Source: an uncultured Planctomycetaceae bacterium (GTDB lineage Bacteria; Planctomycetota; Planctomycetia; Pirellulales; UBA1268). Taken from it: a stretch of DNA of 7,033 nt. Under the pieces are notes generated by a model. The model was not told the DNA's origin. It was given only the letters and a program-made list of their open reading frames with translations, and searched no databases. Of this stretch, positions 1-7,033 are shown piece by piece. The translations under genes and the position numbers were made by a program. The stretch's first letter is position 1. Each line of letters opens with the position of its first letter. The stretch is taken from assembly GCA_903949225.1 (NCBI GenBank), contig CAJAYZ010000959.1:1-7033 (forward strand), in the 5' to 3' direction.

Positions 1-1881
1 CTCGGCATCGAGTTCGCTGAGGACTGCCTTGAGGCGGCTTCCGCTCCCCGAAGCGGCTGCGAGGAAGGCCCCGCCCACCGTGGCATCATCCGCTGGCCCG
101 CCCATCCCCTCGACCACCACCGCGGGGCGCCGCATGCGATGGAGCCGTTCGCCAGCCTGACTGCGCCACTCCTTGGCGAGTGTCGACTTCGCCGCCACCT
201 TCAAGGCCACCGCGCGGCCGGCGCCGGCCGCAAACCAGTCGGGCGTGCCACGGGCCAGAAATGCCGCCGCGGCGAGTTCCTCGGCGATCGCCGCCATCGC
301 ATCGGCCCGCTCGGCTGCTGAATCGACCGCCGGGGCGACGAGAGCACCGTAGATCACGTCTCCGTTCACCCCCGCCTTCCCGGTGAGCCCCTTGGGGCGT
401 TCGTCGCCGAGAACATTGACCCAGAAGTCTGAGTAGTCGTAGGGCTTGTCGAAGACCATCAGGACAATCCCTCCCTTGACCAATGGGCCGCCGGTCGTGC
501 CGAGGGTCTCGGCAACCTCCTCCATCGCCTTTTCAGCGACGTCAGCGAGGCTTTCGAGCCGCGCTTCGGGAACGTTGCCCACGAGGCGGAGATCGCCACG
601 GGTGACGACCAGCGGTTCCTCGTCGGCGATCGCCCGCCGCCACACCTCGTCGGTGGCCTCGAAGCGGGCCACGAGGAGATCGGCATGGGAGAGGCTCCGG
701 GCCCGGCCGGCGGCAGCCACGGTCGCAAGCGGCGTCTGGGCCGTGAGCAGATCGAGCTTCCCCCCCTGATCGACCCACTTCTCGATCGTCGCGATCACCT
801 CCGCGCTGAGCGGCGTCTTCCCGAGCGGCATTGGCTGCCCGTCGATGTCGCGCCCCTTGAGCTTTCTCACCAGCAGGCTCGCGGCTCCTTCGCCGGCGAC
901 GATCGGCGCCCCGTTGGCGCCCCCACGGAGCAGGGACTCAAGCGACACCATGGAGAGATTGCCGTCGGGCTGCATCGCGTCGTGGCAGCCGCCACACTGC
1001 TTGACGAGCACCGGGGCGACCTCAAAGGCGAACGACACGTCCCCCGGCTCGAGTTTCTCAGGCCCGGCTGGGGATGCAGACGCCGCGGCCGTGGCCCCCG
1101 GATTCTGCAAAGACACCAACGGATCGGCACCATCGAACAACGCTCCCTCGTTGATCCACGTGACCAGCAGGGAGCACTCGTCGGGCGACACCTTGCCGCC
1201 ACCGCGCGGCATGTCGCCGGTGCGGATCACCTCGACGAGGCGACTGTCCGCCCCGGCCCCCTTCTGCACCATCCCGGTCTTCATGAGGGTGTCGTAGGAG
1301 GTGAACTGGAAATCTCCCCGCCTGCCGGCAACATGACATCCCCCGCAATGGCGCACGAGGATCGGGGCGACCTGCTCGACGAAGCTCACGCCGGTCGAGG
1401 CCGGGCCCTTGCCCCCCGGGCCGGCTGGCTTGCCGCCGCCCACCTTCCTCGCAGTCCCGACCGGTCCCTTGCCCGGCTTCGCCGCGGACTCCCCCTTCGG
1501 CTTGGCCGCCGCCCTCGGCAGCGTGGGAAGCACGATGGCATCGACGTCGACTCCCTGAAGCTCGAGATCGTCGCGCAGCGTCCGAGCGCGGTCGAGCAAT
1601 CCGCGGGCTGCCGCCGGCGGCGGCTCCGCGCCGACAAGCGTCGTGAGCGCGTCGATCGCCTTCACGAAGCGGTCGCGGGCGGCCCCGGGGCGTTCCGCAT
1701 CGATGTCCTCGCGCACGCCATCGAGCAGCGACTTCACGACGGCAGCCGTCGGCAGAGTGTCATCCGCTCGGCTCTTGGGCACGGCGATCACAAGCGCCGT
1801 CGCGAGCGTTGCCAGGATCACCACGGCCAACCATCGACGGCTGGTGCCATGGGCAGCTGAAACCACGCCTGTGCCAATCAT
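1..1881 (-). CDS. Secreted double c-type cytochrome protein with peptidase-like C-terminal region (3' end outside window)
   Basis: The frame is open for 627 codons from ATG at 1881-1879 to the left edge, so the C-terminus is missing. Residues 15-39 form a signal peptide (Arg-Arg, hydrophobic stretch, likely cleavage after Ser-Arg-Ala), implying export. A Lys/Pro/Gly/Ala-rich linker spans about 122-163. Two similar haem modules follow: CGGCH at 179-183 with Met224 in GDMPRGGG, and CGGCH at 296-300 with Met351 in QPMPLGKTPLS, each ending in a W-I/V-x-x-G helix. These are the haem-attachment sites and probable distal ligands of the planctomycete cytochrome family (PSCyt1-like). Residues about 425-627 resemble peptidase-MA/DUF1570-like proteins, but the expected HExxH reads AEELA (533-537), so this part is probably not catalytic. 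The usual PSCyt2/PSD1 partner domains are not visible. The start overlaps the upstream stop (ATGA), with a GAGG-rich site at 1893-1896. A role in periplasmic electron transfer or haem sensing is inference. Confidence 0.9.
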   Translation of the reverse strand, partial: MIGTGVVSAAHGTSRRWLAVVILATLATALVIAVPKSRADDTLPTAAVVKSLLDGVREDIDAERPGAARDRFVKAIDALTTLVGAEPPPAAARGLLDRARTLRDDLELQGVDVDAIVLPTLPRAAAKPKGESAAKPGKGPVGTARKVGGGKPAGPGGKGPASTGVSFVEQVAPILVRHCGGCHVAGRRGDFQFTSYDTLMKTGMVQKGAGADSRLVEVIRTGDMPRGGGKVSPDECSLLVTWINEGALFDGADPLVSLQNPGATAAASASPAGPEKLEPGDVSFAFEVAPVLVKQCGGCHDAMQPDGNLSMVSLESLLRGGANGAPIVAGEGAASLLVRKLKGRDIDGQPMPLGKTPLSAEVIATIEKWVDQGGKLDLLTAQTPLATVAAAGRARSLSHADLLVARFEATDEVWRRAIADEEPLVVTRGDLRLVGNVPEARLESLADVAEKAMEEVAETLGTTGGPLVKGGIVLMVFDKPYDYSDFWVNVLGDERPKGLTGKAGVNGDVIYGALVAPAVDSAAERADAMAAIAEELAAAAFLARGTPDWFAAGAGRAVALKVAAKSTLAKEWRSQAGERLHRMRRPAVVVEGMGGPADDATVGGAFLAAASGSGSRLKAVLSELDAE

Positions 1882-2285
1882 GATCCACCCCCCCTCGAAG
1901 CCCACCAGATCCCTGCAAAAAACGCTCCCACGGCGAGGAGCAGCGATCCCACGCTCCAAGCATACGGAGCCCAGGCCGGAAAGGTCACCGTCCGCTGCCG
2001 TACCACCGCCGTCGGCCGGGCGGGGCGTCTCCCTTTCCGTCGGCTCTTGCCGCTGACTTTGACGGTGAACGGCGCGGCATCAAAGGGCTCGTCCGCGGTC
2101 GGGACCAGAGCCTCAAGCGATGCTTCGATCGCGGCCCCCTCGAAGGACGTGACAACGCCCCCCGCAGCCTCGGCGGGGACCATCACCCGAGCCTCACAGC
2201 GGGGACAGACGACCGACGTCCCATGCCAACGAGCCGGCACGTAGAGCTTCGAACGGCATCCCGTGCAGCGCACTTTGATCGGCAT
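1878..2285 (-). CDS. Zinc-ribbon protein with C-terminal membrane anchor, 135 aa
   Basis: The protein begins MPIKVRCTGC and has a CxxC-x16-CxxC zinc ribbon (Cys7, Cys10, Cys27, Cys30). A variable Ala/Glu-rich stretch follows, then a Lys/Arg-rich patch (about 78-96) and one hydrophobic segment near the end (about 112-127, bounded by Trp), with a short Arg-Gly-Ser tail. This suggests a cytoplasmic zinc ribbon tethered to the membrane. Such ribbon-plus-anchor proteins are common and mostly uncharacterised in Planctomycetes. The start at 2285 is preferred over longer in-frame options because GGAG (2294-2297) lies 8 bases upstream and the ribbon starts at once; the upstream extension is Arg-rich and lacks protein-like character. 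The TGA stop overlaps the ATG of the cytochrome gene, so translation is probably coupled. Function is unknown; assembly or regulation of the cytochrome protein is possible from context only. Confidence 0.85.
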   Translation of the reverse strand: MPIKVRCTGCRSKLYVPARWHGTSVVCPRCEARVMVPAEAAGGVVTSFEGAAIEASLEALVPTADEPFDAAPFTVKVSGKSRRKGRRPARPTAVVRQRTVTFPAWAPYAWSVGSLLLAVGAFFAGIWWASRGGGS

Positions 2286-2310
2286 CGCACGCACTCCACA
2301 GGGCGACGGA

Positions 2311-2718
2311 TCAGCTCGATCCCGAATCGCTTCGAGAGGGACGCACGCCATCCCCGTTTCCGTCGCCCCATGCGGCCTGACGGGAGTCCCCCTCCGCGCG
2401 GCCGCGCAGCCGTCGCCGACCATGCCGGCGCGGCCCCTTGCCCGGACGGTGCCGGCGGGGCTCCCTACACCGACGCTCCTCTTCGGCAGCCAAGCCGGCG
2501 ATCCCGGCCAGAACCGCCGTCGCCACGACCGCAAGGAGCCACACCACCGCCGAGAGCAGCGCGACGCGCCCACAGAACCGGGCGCCGACGTTATCGCCGA
2601 GCGCGGCCAGCAACGCCCCCAGCCCGATCACCACCAACGCCAGGATCGGAAGCAGGAGCGAGGAGACGATTCCCCACGAGAGCGCCCGCCGCATGAAGTC
2701 GCCCATCGGCCCGCGCAT
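2311..2718 (-). CDS. Small two-helix membrane protein, 135 aa, function unknown
   Basis: From ATG at 2718 the protein starts MRGPMGDFMRRALSWG and has two strong hydrophobic segments, about residues 15-39 and 52-78, separated by a short loop (GDNVGARFCGR). This is a typical two-pass inner-membrane hairpin. After residue 79 the sequence turns Arg/Gly-rich and polar to the stop at 2311-2313; that tail shows weaker G/C preference at third codon positions than the zinc-ribbon frame overlapping it, so the true C-terminus is uncertain. A GAGG at 2730-2733 lies 11 bases before the ATG. A longer start (GTG at 2811) would add a Ser/Gly/His-rich stretch and looks less likely. The stop is 25 bases before the zinc-ribbon gene, on the same strand, which fits an operon. 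I do not recognise the family. Confidence 0.65.
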   Translation of the reverse strand: MRGPMGDFMRRALSWGIVSSLLLPILALVVIGLGALLAALGDNVGARFCGRVALLSAVVWLLAVVATAVLAGIAGLAAEEERRCREPRRHRPGKGPRRHGRRRLRGRAEGDSRQAAWGDGNGDGVRPSRSDSGSS

Positions 2719-3000
2719 CAGGTTGGAATCCTCTTCGGAAGCTCGGTGGCGGTGGGGCGGCGCGAGGGAGACACCTCCTCCGCTGCACGGCTCGCTGGAC
2801 ACCCCGCTCACTCGGAAGTGTACCGTTCACAGGCTCTGCCGGCGCGCCTCGAATCAGCCCGGTCAGTGGACGGGTTCCTGGGGCGGGGGAGCAGGCGTTT
2901 TTTGTGGCCTCGTCGTCGTGGTGCCCTCAGGGAAGGATCGTGGGCCTCCCCGGGGCTTCCGACCGCCGAATCGAGCGGCAGGGCACTTTGTCCTAGGGCC

Positions 3001-3009
3001 TGCTAAACT
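3001..3009 (+). promoter_or_regulatory. Possible extended -10 promoter element for the hydrolase gene
   Basis: The sequence TGCTAAACT fits an extended -10 (TG, one base, then TAAACT, four of six matches to TATAAT). No good -35 lies 16-18 bases upstream. It is one of the few A/T-rich spots in the region and would give a leader of about 50 bases before the ATG. This is a suggestion from sequence only. Confidence 0.22.
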
Positions 3010-3053
3010 GCCGCAGCGCCCCTTGCGGAGGCATCCGGAGCGCCGAAGGTCAT

Positions 3054-3058
3054 GGAGG
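3054..3058 (+). promoter_or_regulatory. Ribosome binding site of the hydrolase gene
   Basis: A full GGAGG lies 7 bases before the ATG at 3066. It fixes the start of the 829-residue hydrolase, which otherwise could have been placed at a later codon closer to the hydrophobic signal segment. Confidence 0.8.
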
Positions 3059-3065
3059 ACACTCG

Positions 3066-5555
3066 ATGAGACGCCGTGCCAAAGTCGTTCCCCTGCCGGC
3101 ATGGCCATGCTGGACTTGGGAACGCCCGGGTGGCCCGGCGCGTCCTGGCCTGATCCGCGGATCCGCCGGTCTTCTGGCGCTCGGCTCGGCCCTGGCTTGG
3201 GTCGCCCTTCTTGCCAACGCCCTGGCCGACCGGGTGGAGATGGCCGATGGACGGATCCTCGAAGGCAGGTTTGCCCTCGTCGCCGGCGTGGCCGTCGATC
3301 CGATCGCCGAGGCAACCAGCAGCCGGGCCGCGGGCACACCGGTGCTGATGTGCGACGACGAAATGACCCGGACGTTCGTCTCGCGTCGCCGGGTGGTGAA
3401 AGCCGAGGAGCTTCCGTTCGCGCGACAGCTCGAGCGGATCGAGATTCCGCAGCGCGTGCCGGAGAACGGTCGCCGGGTCGCTTCGATCGGCGGCATCCTC
3501 GCCGCCACACCGTTCGACGAGTTTGGACGCCGCATCCTCACGCTGTCGACGGCCTCCGGCAGGCTCGACGTTGTTCAGGGGATCACCACGATCACCCCCC
3601 GTTGGACCCGTGTCCAGGGCGTCCTCACCGACAACCCGCTCCTGCTCGACATGCGACTTTCAACTGGGGCCATACCGCGCGATCAGCTGCGGCTCGTCCT
3701 CGACCGCCAGACCGATCCGGCCAGTTCGGAAGAGCGTCTGCGGATCGTGCGGCTGTTCCTCCAGGCGGAACGCTACGAGGAGGCACGGGCCGAACTCGAC
3801 GGCGTCATCCGCGACTTCCCCGGCTTGAAGAACCTCAGCGAGGAGCGGCGGAGCCTCGGGGAACTGTCGGCCACCCGGCTCCTCGACGAGGTCCGGCTGC
3901 GGGGCCGATCGGGCCAGGATGCCCTGGCGATGGAGATCCTTGAGAACTTCCCCGCCGACGAGGCCTCGGCCGAGACCGTCGAGGCGATCCGCGAGGCCCG
4001 CGATGACTACCGTGACCGGCAGGCCTCGGCCGAGCGGCTCCTTCGTCTCCTCCAGGAACGCTGCGACGCCCTCGATGACGACGACACCCGTGCCGCATGC
4101 GCGGGTGTTCTCGACGAGATCGCCGCGGAGATGACCTTCGCCACGCTCGATCGGCTGTCGGCGTTCGAACGGATGGGGACCGAGCCCGACCTTGCGGCCG
4201 ACCGGGCCCTGGCGATCGCCATCTCCGGATGGCTCCAGGGGGCCGCGGCAGCCGGCGAGAATCTCAAACTGGCCCTCTCCGCCGCGCATGTCCGCGATCT
4301 CCTCCGCGATTACCTCCGCAGCGACGATGCCAAAGCCCGCCAAGCCCTCCGCGACCAGGTGGCCGACGAAGAGGCGGGGGACGCGGCAACCATCGCGAAC
4401 TTGGCGCGGCAGATGCGCCCGCCGCTCGATCCCCCGGAGCCGAAGGCCCCGGGGCTCCACGAGTTCCAGTTCACTGGCTCCGACGGGCAATCGGTCACGT
4501 GCCTCGTCCAGGTGCCGCCGGAGTACGATCCCCTCCGCCGCTATCCGACGGTGGTCTCCCTCCACGCCGCCTTCACGACACCGGCAGACCAGATCACTTG
4601 GTGGGCCGGCCCGCCGGGGCCCGATGGCCGTCGGGTCGGCCAGGCGACCCGCCACGGGTGCATCGTCGTCGCGCCCCGCTGGACAGAGGAAGGGCAGACC
4701 ACCTACGGCTATTCGGCCCGCGAGCACGCGGCTGTCCTCGGCGCCCTGCGGGAGTCGCAGCGGAGATTCGCGATCGACACCGACCGCGTCTTCCTCTCGG
4801 GGCACTCCCTCGGCGGGGACGCCGCCTGGGACATCGCCCTGGCCCATCCCGATCTGTGGGCGGGGCTCGTGGCGATCACGCCCGGCGCTGGCCGCTACGT
4901 CAACCACTACTGGCACAACGCCCGCACGCTCCCGATCTACGTCGTGGGGGGCGAACTTGACAACGGCACCTTTGCCCGCAACGGCATGGACCTCGACCGC
5001 TACCTCTCCAAGGGCTTCGACACCACCTACGTCGAGTACCGGGGCCGTGGCCACGAGCACTTTGCCGACGAGATCCTGCGGATCTTTGATTGGATGCAGC
5101 GCCGCAAGCGGACGTTCTTCCCCACGACCATCGATGCGGTCTCGATGCGACCGTGGGACAACTTCTTTTGGTGGGTGGAACTCTCCGGCGCTCCTCCCAA
5201 GACAGTCGTCCTGCCATCGCAGTGGCCGCCGGGCCAAGGGGTCAGGCCGTTCACGCTCGATGCCAAGACGACGGCCGCCAACGGGCTGATCATCCACTGC
5301 GGCGCCGAGCGGGTCCGGGTTTGGCTCTCCCCCGAACTCGTCGATTTCACGCAACCGGTGAACGTCAGCCTCGATGGCCGGAAGCTTTCCCGCGACCCGG
5401 TGCAGCCGGATGTGACGGTGCTTCTGGAGGACCTGCGGACCCGTGGCGACCGCCAGCACCCGTTCTGGGCCGTGCTCGAATCGACCCGTGGCCCCGCAGC
5501 TGGCACACCACCTTCCCGAAAGACGGCGAAGGACAATGCCACCCAACCCCCCTGA
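3066..5555 (+). CDS. Exported alpha/beta-hydrolase (esterase/peptidase-like) with long N-terminal helical region, 829 aa
   Basis: A long signal sequence has a basic start and a hydrophobic core at about 33-50, with likely cleavage after Ala-Leu-Ala54, so the protein is predicted to be exported. Residues 55-220 are beta-rich (DRVEMADGRILEGRF) and of unknown type. Residues 224-255 (YEEARAELDGVIRDFPG) look like a TPR-type helix pair, and helices continue to about 440. The hydrolase domain starts near 464: HAAF at 500-503 is the probable oxyanion-hole region, GHSLGG gives nucleophile Ser581, Asp632 in GGELDN is the likely acid, and His663 in GRGHEH completes the triad. This pattern matches the prolyl-oligopeptidase, dienelactone-hydrolase and PHB-depolymerase-like esterase group. 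A Trp-rich beta region with DNFFWWVEL (698-706) follows, then a polar tail. An ester or peptide substrate is inferred; the exact substrate cannot be told. It is transcribed alone, away from the cytochrome operon. Confidence 0.9.
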   Translation: MRRRAKVVPLPAWPCWTWERPGGPARPGLIRGSAGLLALGSALAWVALLANALADRVEMADGRILEGRFALVAGVAVDPIAEATSSRAAGTPVLMCDDEMTRTFVSRRRVVKAEELPFARQLERIEIPQRVPENGRRVASIGGILAATPFDEFGRRILTLSTASGRLDVVQGITTITPRWTRVQGVLTDNPLLLDMRLSTGAIPRDQLRLVLDRQTDPASSEERLRIVRLFLQAERYEEARAELDGVIRDFPGLKNLSEERRSLGELSATRLLDEVRLRGRSGQDALAMEILENFPADEASAETVEAIREARDDYRDRQASAERLLRLLQERCDALDDDDTRAACAGVLDEIAAEMTFATLDRLSAFERMGTEPDLAADRALAIAISGWLQGAAAAGENLKLALSAAHVRDLLRDYLRSDDAKARQALRDQVADEEAGDAATIANLARQMRPPLDPPEPKAPGLHEFQFTGSDGQSVTCLVQVPPEYDPLRRYPTVVSLHAAFTTPADQITWWAGPPGPDGRRVGQATRHGCIVVAPRWTEEGQTTYGYSAREHAAVLGALRESQRRFAIDTDRVFLSGHSLGGDAAWDIALAHPDLWAGLVAITPGAGRYVNHYWHNARTLPIYVVGGELDNGTFARNGMDLDRYLSKGFDTTYVEYRGRGHEHFADEILRIFDWMQRRKRTFFPTTIDAVSMRPWDNFFWWVELSGAPPKTVVLPSQWPPGQGVRPFTLDAKTTAANGLIIHCGAERVRVWLSPELVDFTQPVNVSLDGRKLSRDPVQPDVTVLLEDLRTRGDRQHPFWAVLESTRGPAAGTPPSRKTAKDNATQPP

Positions 5556-5567
5556 TGCCTCGAAATG

Positions 5568-5603
5568 ACAGACGCCATCGGGATGAATCCCGACGGCGTC
5601 TGT
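5568..5603. terminator. Hairpin between convergent genes, probable bidirectional terminator
   Basis: ACAGACGCC (5568-5576) pairs with GGCGTCTGT (5595-5603), then one A/C mismatch, then TCGGGA pairs with TCCCGA around a TGAA loop (5584-5587). The stem is 9+6 bp. It sits 12 bases after the hydrolase stop and about 30 bases beyond the stop of the opposing gene, where a shared terminator is expected. Neither side has a clear T-run, so it may work as a stem-only terminator or protect mRNA ends. Confidence 0.65.
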
Positions 5604-5633
5604 GATCGTGTTCGTGTGGCAAACCGCGCGCTG

Positions 5634-7033
5634 TCAGCGTGGAATCGTGTCGGATGGCTCGCGAGCGACCGTGTCGCTGCGACCCTCGCGGGGCAGGGCA
5701 ACACCGGCGATGTACCATCCCTCGGGAACCGTCTCCATCCCCACGCCTGCGGCGCCCAGATAGCGTTGGATGACGTCGAACTCGGGCAACGTGCTGCCGT
5801 CGATCCGCTGTTCGCGGATGCTTCCTTCCTTGCCGTCGCCGAGCACGACGTTGAGCAACTGCCCCATCAGGCTCTTCGACTTCGGCATCTCGCCACGACG
5901 GAGCATCTCGTAGGCCGGGCGAATCGTTTCATCGCCACGCCCGAAGCTCCGCAGCGCCGTCTCCCCGGGGAACAGCCGCGACAGCTCCTCCGTCACGACA
6001 CCGTAGTCGCCGGCGTCGGAGAGCGTGCCGTCGGCCTCGGAGGTGGCGAGGACGCGTTCGAGGAAGTCGCGGTGGGAGGCGAGGAGGAGATGGCCGTGGG
6101 CGATCGTCACGGCCGAGTGCGGAAGGAGCTTCTCCTCCCGATCACGGAGCCGTCCCCGACGCCCCTTGGCTTCCGAATCGGCCTCGGAATCGGCATGGGC
6201 CGACACGAGCCCGGGGGTCTCGATCTCCAGCTTCGGGATCGCATCCGTGCGGTCGATGAGCTCCCAGATGACGTGGCCGTCGAACTCCACCTTCCGCATG
6301 TCCGGGTCGGTCGACATCGACTTGGCCACCGTCTTTGCCACCTGCTCCGGATTGTGCGTCTCGATGGCGATCACGAGGCGCTCGCTGTCGATGTCGATTG
6401 GCATGGTGTGGTCGCTGATGATCGACACCCGGGTGCCGAGGCAGCCGACGAGGTCGTTCTCGACGTCGATCTGTGGGCCGTCCGGATCCTCTTTGAGCGA
6501 CGCGATCACATCCTCGAAAACGCCCTTTTCACCGATGACATCGTCGACCAGCGACTCGGCCGAGGCGAACGCGGTCTTCATGTCCCACTGCATCGTCACC
6601 CAGCTCGACACGTCGCGCGGAACCCACGTCGGGGGATCGAGCCGGGCGGTGTTAGGGAACTGGAGCATGCGGGCGGCGAGCTTGTAGCGGTCGGGGGCAA
6701 AGGCCTTCCGCCCCTCGAGCGGCGGGGCATGGATGAGGGTGTGGTGGCGGAGATCGTGGAGCCCGTCGTCGAGCACGACCACCCCGCCGACGGCCTTCAC
6801 CGCGTCGAAGCCCTGGCGACCGAGGATCGCCACGTAGTCGGGGCCCTTGCGCTTCTCGCGGGGGGGATTGGCGGCCTGGACGGCCCGGGCGAAGCCAAGC
6901 GGATCGACATACCAGCGGATCGGCGCCGCGGTTGCAGAGACCTTGTCAGCGCACCGGTCGCACACCGCCTTGTAGGACGCGACCGTGGAGAGCCCATCGG
7001 CCCGGCCCGAAAGCGACGACGCGGTCTGCATGA
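5634..7033 (-). CDS. Large planctomycete protein of unknown function, DUF3352-like (5' end outside window)
   Basis: The frame is open from the right edge to TGA at 5636-5634. The first in-frame ATG (7031) is probably internal: related planctomycete proteins, as I remember them, carry an exported N-terminal part of well over 100 residues before the stretch corresponding to VCDRCADK and IRWYVDPLGFARAV. About 465 C-terminal residues are visible. Recognisable blocks are the YVAILGRQGFDAVKAVGG strand-helix unit, the motif PPTWVPRDVSSWVTMQWD, and a later repeat-like unit (ERLVIAIETHNPEQVAKTVAK then VEFDGHVIWELID). This alternation of strand-helix units is typical of that family. A charged insert (AHADSEADSEAK, then an Arg-rich part) follows IETPGLVS. 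No catalytic residues were recognised. The gene converges on the hydrolase and shares the hairpin between them. The family match is from memory of its pattern; the function is unknown. Confidence 0.8.
   Translation of the reverse strand, partial: MQTASSLSGRADGLSTVASYKAVCDRCADKVSATAAPIRWYVDPLGFARAVQAANPPREKRKGPDYVAILGRQGFDAVKAVGGVVVLDDGLHDLRHHTLIHAPPLEGRKAFAPDRYKLAARMLQFPNTARLDPPTWVPRDVSSWVTMQWDMKTAFASAESLVDDVIGEKGVFEDVIASLKEDPDGPQIDVENDLVGCLGTRVSIISDHTMPIDIDSERLVIAIETHNPEQVAKTVAKSMSTDPDMRKVEFDGHVIWELIDRTDAIPKLEIETPGLVSAHADSEADSEAKGRRGRLRDREEKLLPHSAVTIAHGHLLLASHRDFLERVLATSEADGTLSDAGDYGVVTEELSRLFPGETALRSFGRGDETIRPAYEMLRRGEMPKSKSLMGQLLNVVLGDGKEGSIREQRIDGSTLPEFDVIQRYLGAAGVGMETVPEGWYIAGVALPREGRSDTVAREPSDTIPR

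Larger units (their letters stand above)
2719..3065. other. Divergent intergenic region
   Basis: This stretch lies between the start of the minus-strand operon and the start of the plus-strand hydrolase gene, and should hold promoters for both. No convincing gene was found: reading frames crossing it are Arg/Pro/Ser-rich and look like GC-driven open frames. Visible elements are a G-rich run (2880-2890) followed by T6 (2898-2903), the palindrome CCCCGGGG (2948-2955) and a small hairpin in the hydrolase leader (3011-3028, 5-bp stem, 8-base loop). A weak minus-strand -10-like TACACT reads as agtgta at 2817-2822, without a good -35. Confidence 0.6.

Noticed and set aside
685..1860. A 391-codon plus-strand open frame opposite the cytochrome gene
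   Set aside because: It is rich in Arg, His and Gly without a domain, and lies opposite the frame that encodes two CxxCH haem sites and a signal peptide.
2396..2407. Perfect 12-base palindrome GCGCGGCCGCGC
   Set aside because: It has no loop space, lies inside a coding region and is expected by chance in such GC-rich DNA.
2286..2573. A longer N-terminus for the zinc-ribbon protein (start near 2573)
   Set aside because: The extra 96 residues are Arg/Gly-rich without structure and would overlap the membrane protein gene; the ATG at 2285 has a well-spaced GGAG and directly begins the zinc ribbon.
2438..3943. A 501-codon plus-strand open frame running across the divergent gap into the hydrolase gene
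   Set aside because: It overlaps the hydrolase in another frame, is Arg/Pro-rich with no protein-like segments, and opposes the hydrophobic helices coded on the minus strand.
3660..5546. A 628-codon open frame on the minus strand opposite the hydrolase gene
   Set aside because: The plus-strand frame has a perfect ribosome binding site, signal peptide and catalytic motifs. The minus frame has no recognisable domain and is the kind of antisense open frame that high-GC codon bias produces.

Overview
The window is high-GC DNA whose gene content points to a planctomycete, probably from the Pirellulales or a related order. The strongest clue is a secreted protein with two copies of the planctomycete-type cytochrome c module. 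The three-part secreted hydrolase and the large protein at the right edge also resemble families I associate mainly with Planctomycetes. This assignment rests on recognising protein features, not on a marker gene.

Layout: on the left, three minus-strand genes form a compact operon read right to left: a small two-helix membrane protein (2718-2311), a zinc-ribbon protein with a C-terminal membrane anchor (2285-1878), and a double c-type cytochrome protein (1881 to beyond the left edge). The last two overlap by 4 bases (ATGA). A gap of about 350 bases (2719-3065) separates this operon from a divergent plus-strand gene, 3066-5555, which encodes an exported 829-residue protein. That protein has a helical middle and an alpha/beta-hydrolase domain with an apparently intact Ser-Asp-His triad. 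It converges on a minus-strand gene at the right edge (5634 to beyond 7033), encoding a large protein of a planctomycete family of unknown function. A strong hairpin lies between the two stops.

Nearly all products appear to be membrane-bound or exported. The operon looks like an envelope-associated haem module. Its cytochrome protein continues into a C-terminal region that resembles a peptidase-MA/DUF1570-like zinc-peptidase fold whose zinc-binding motif seems lost. That is the most unusual point in the window. Nothing here resembles a mobile element, a CRISPR array, a defence system or an RNA gene. Most of the region reads as ordinary planctomycete chromosome with poorly characterised envelope proteins.
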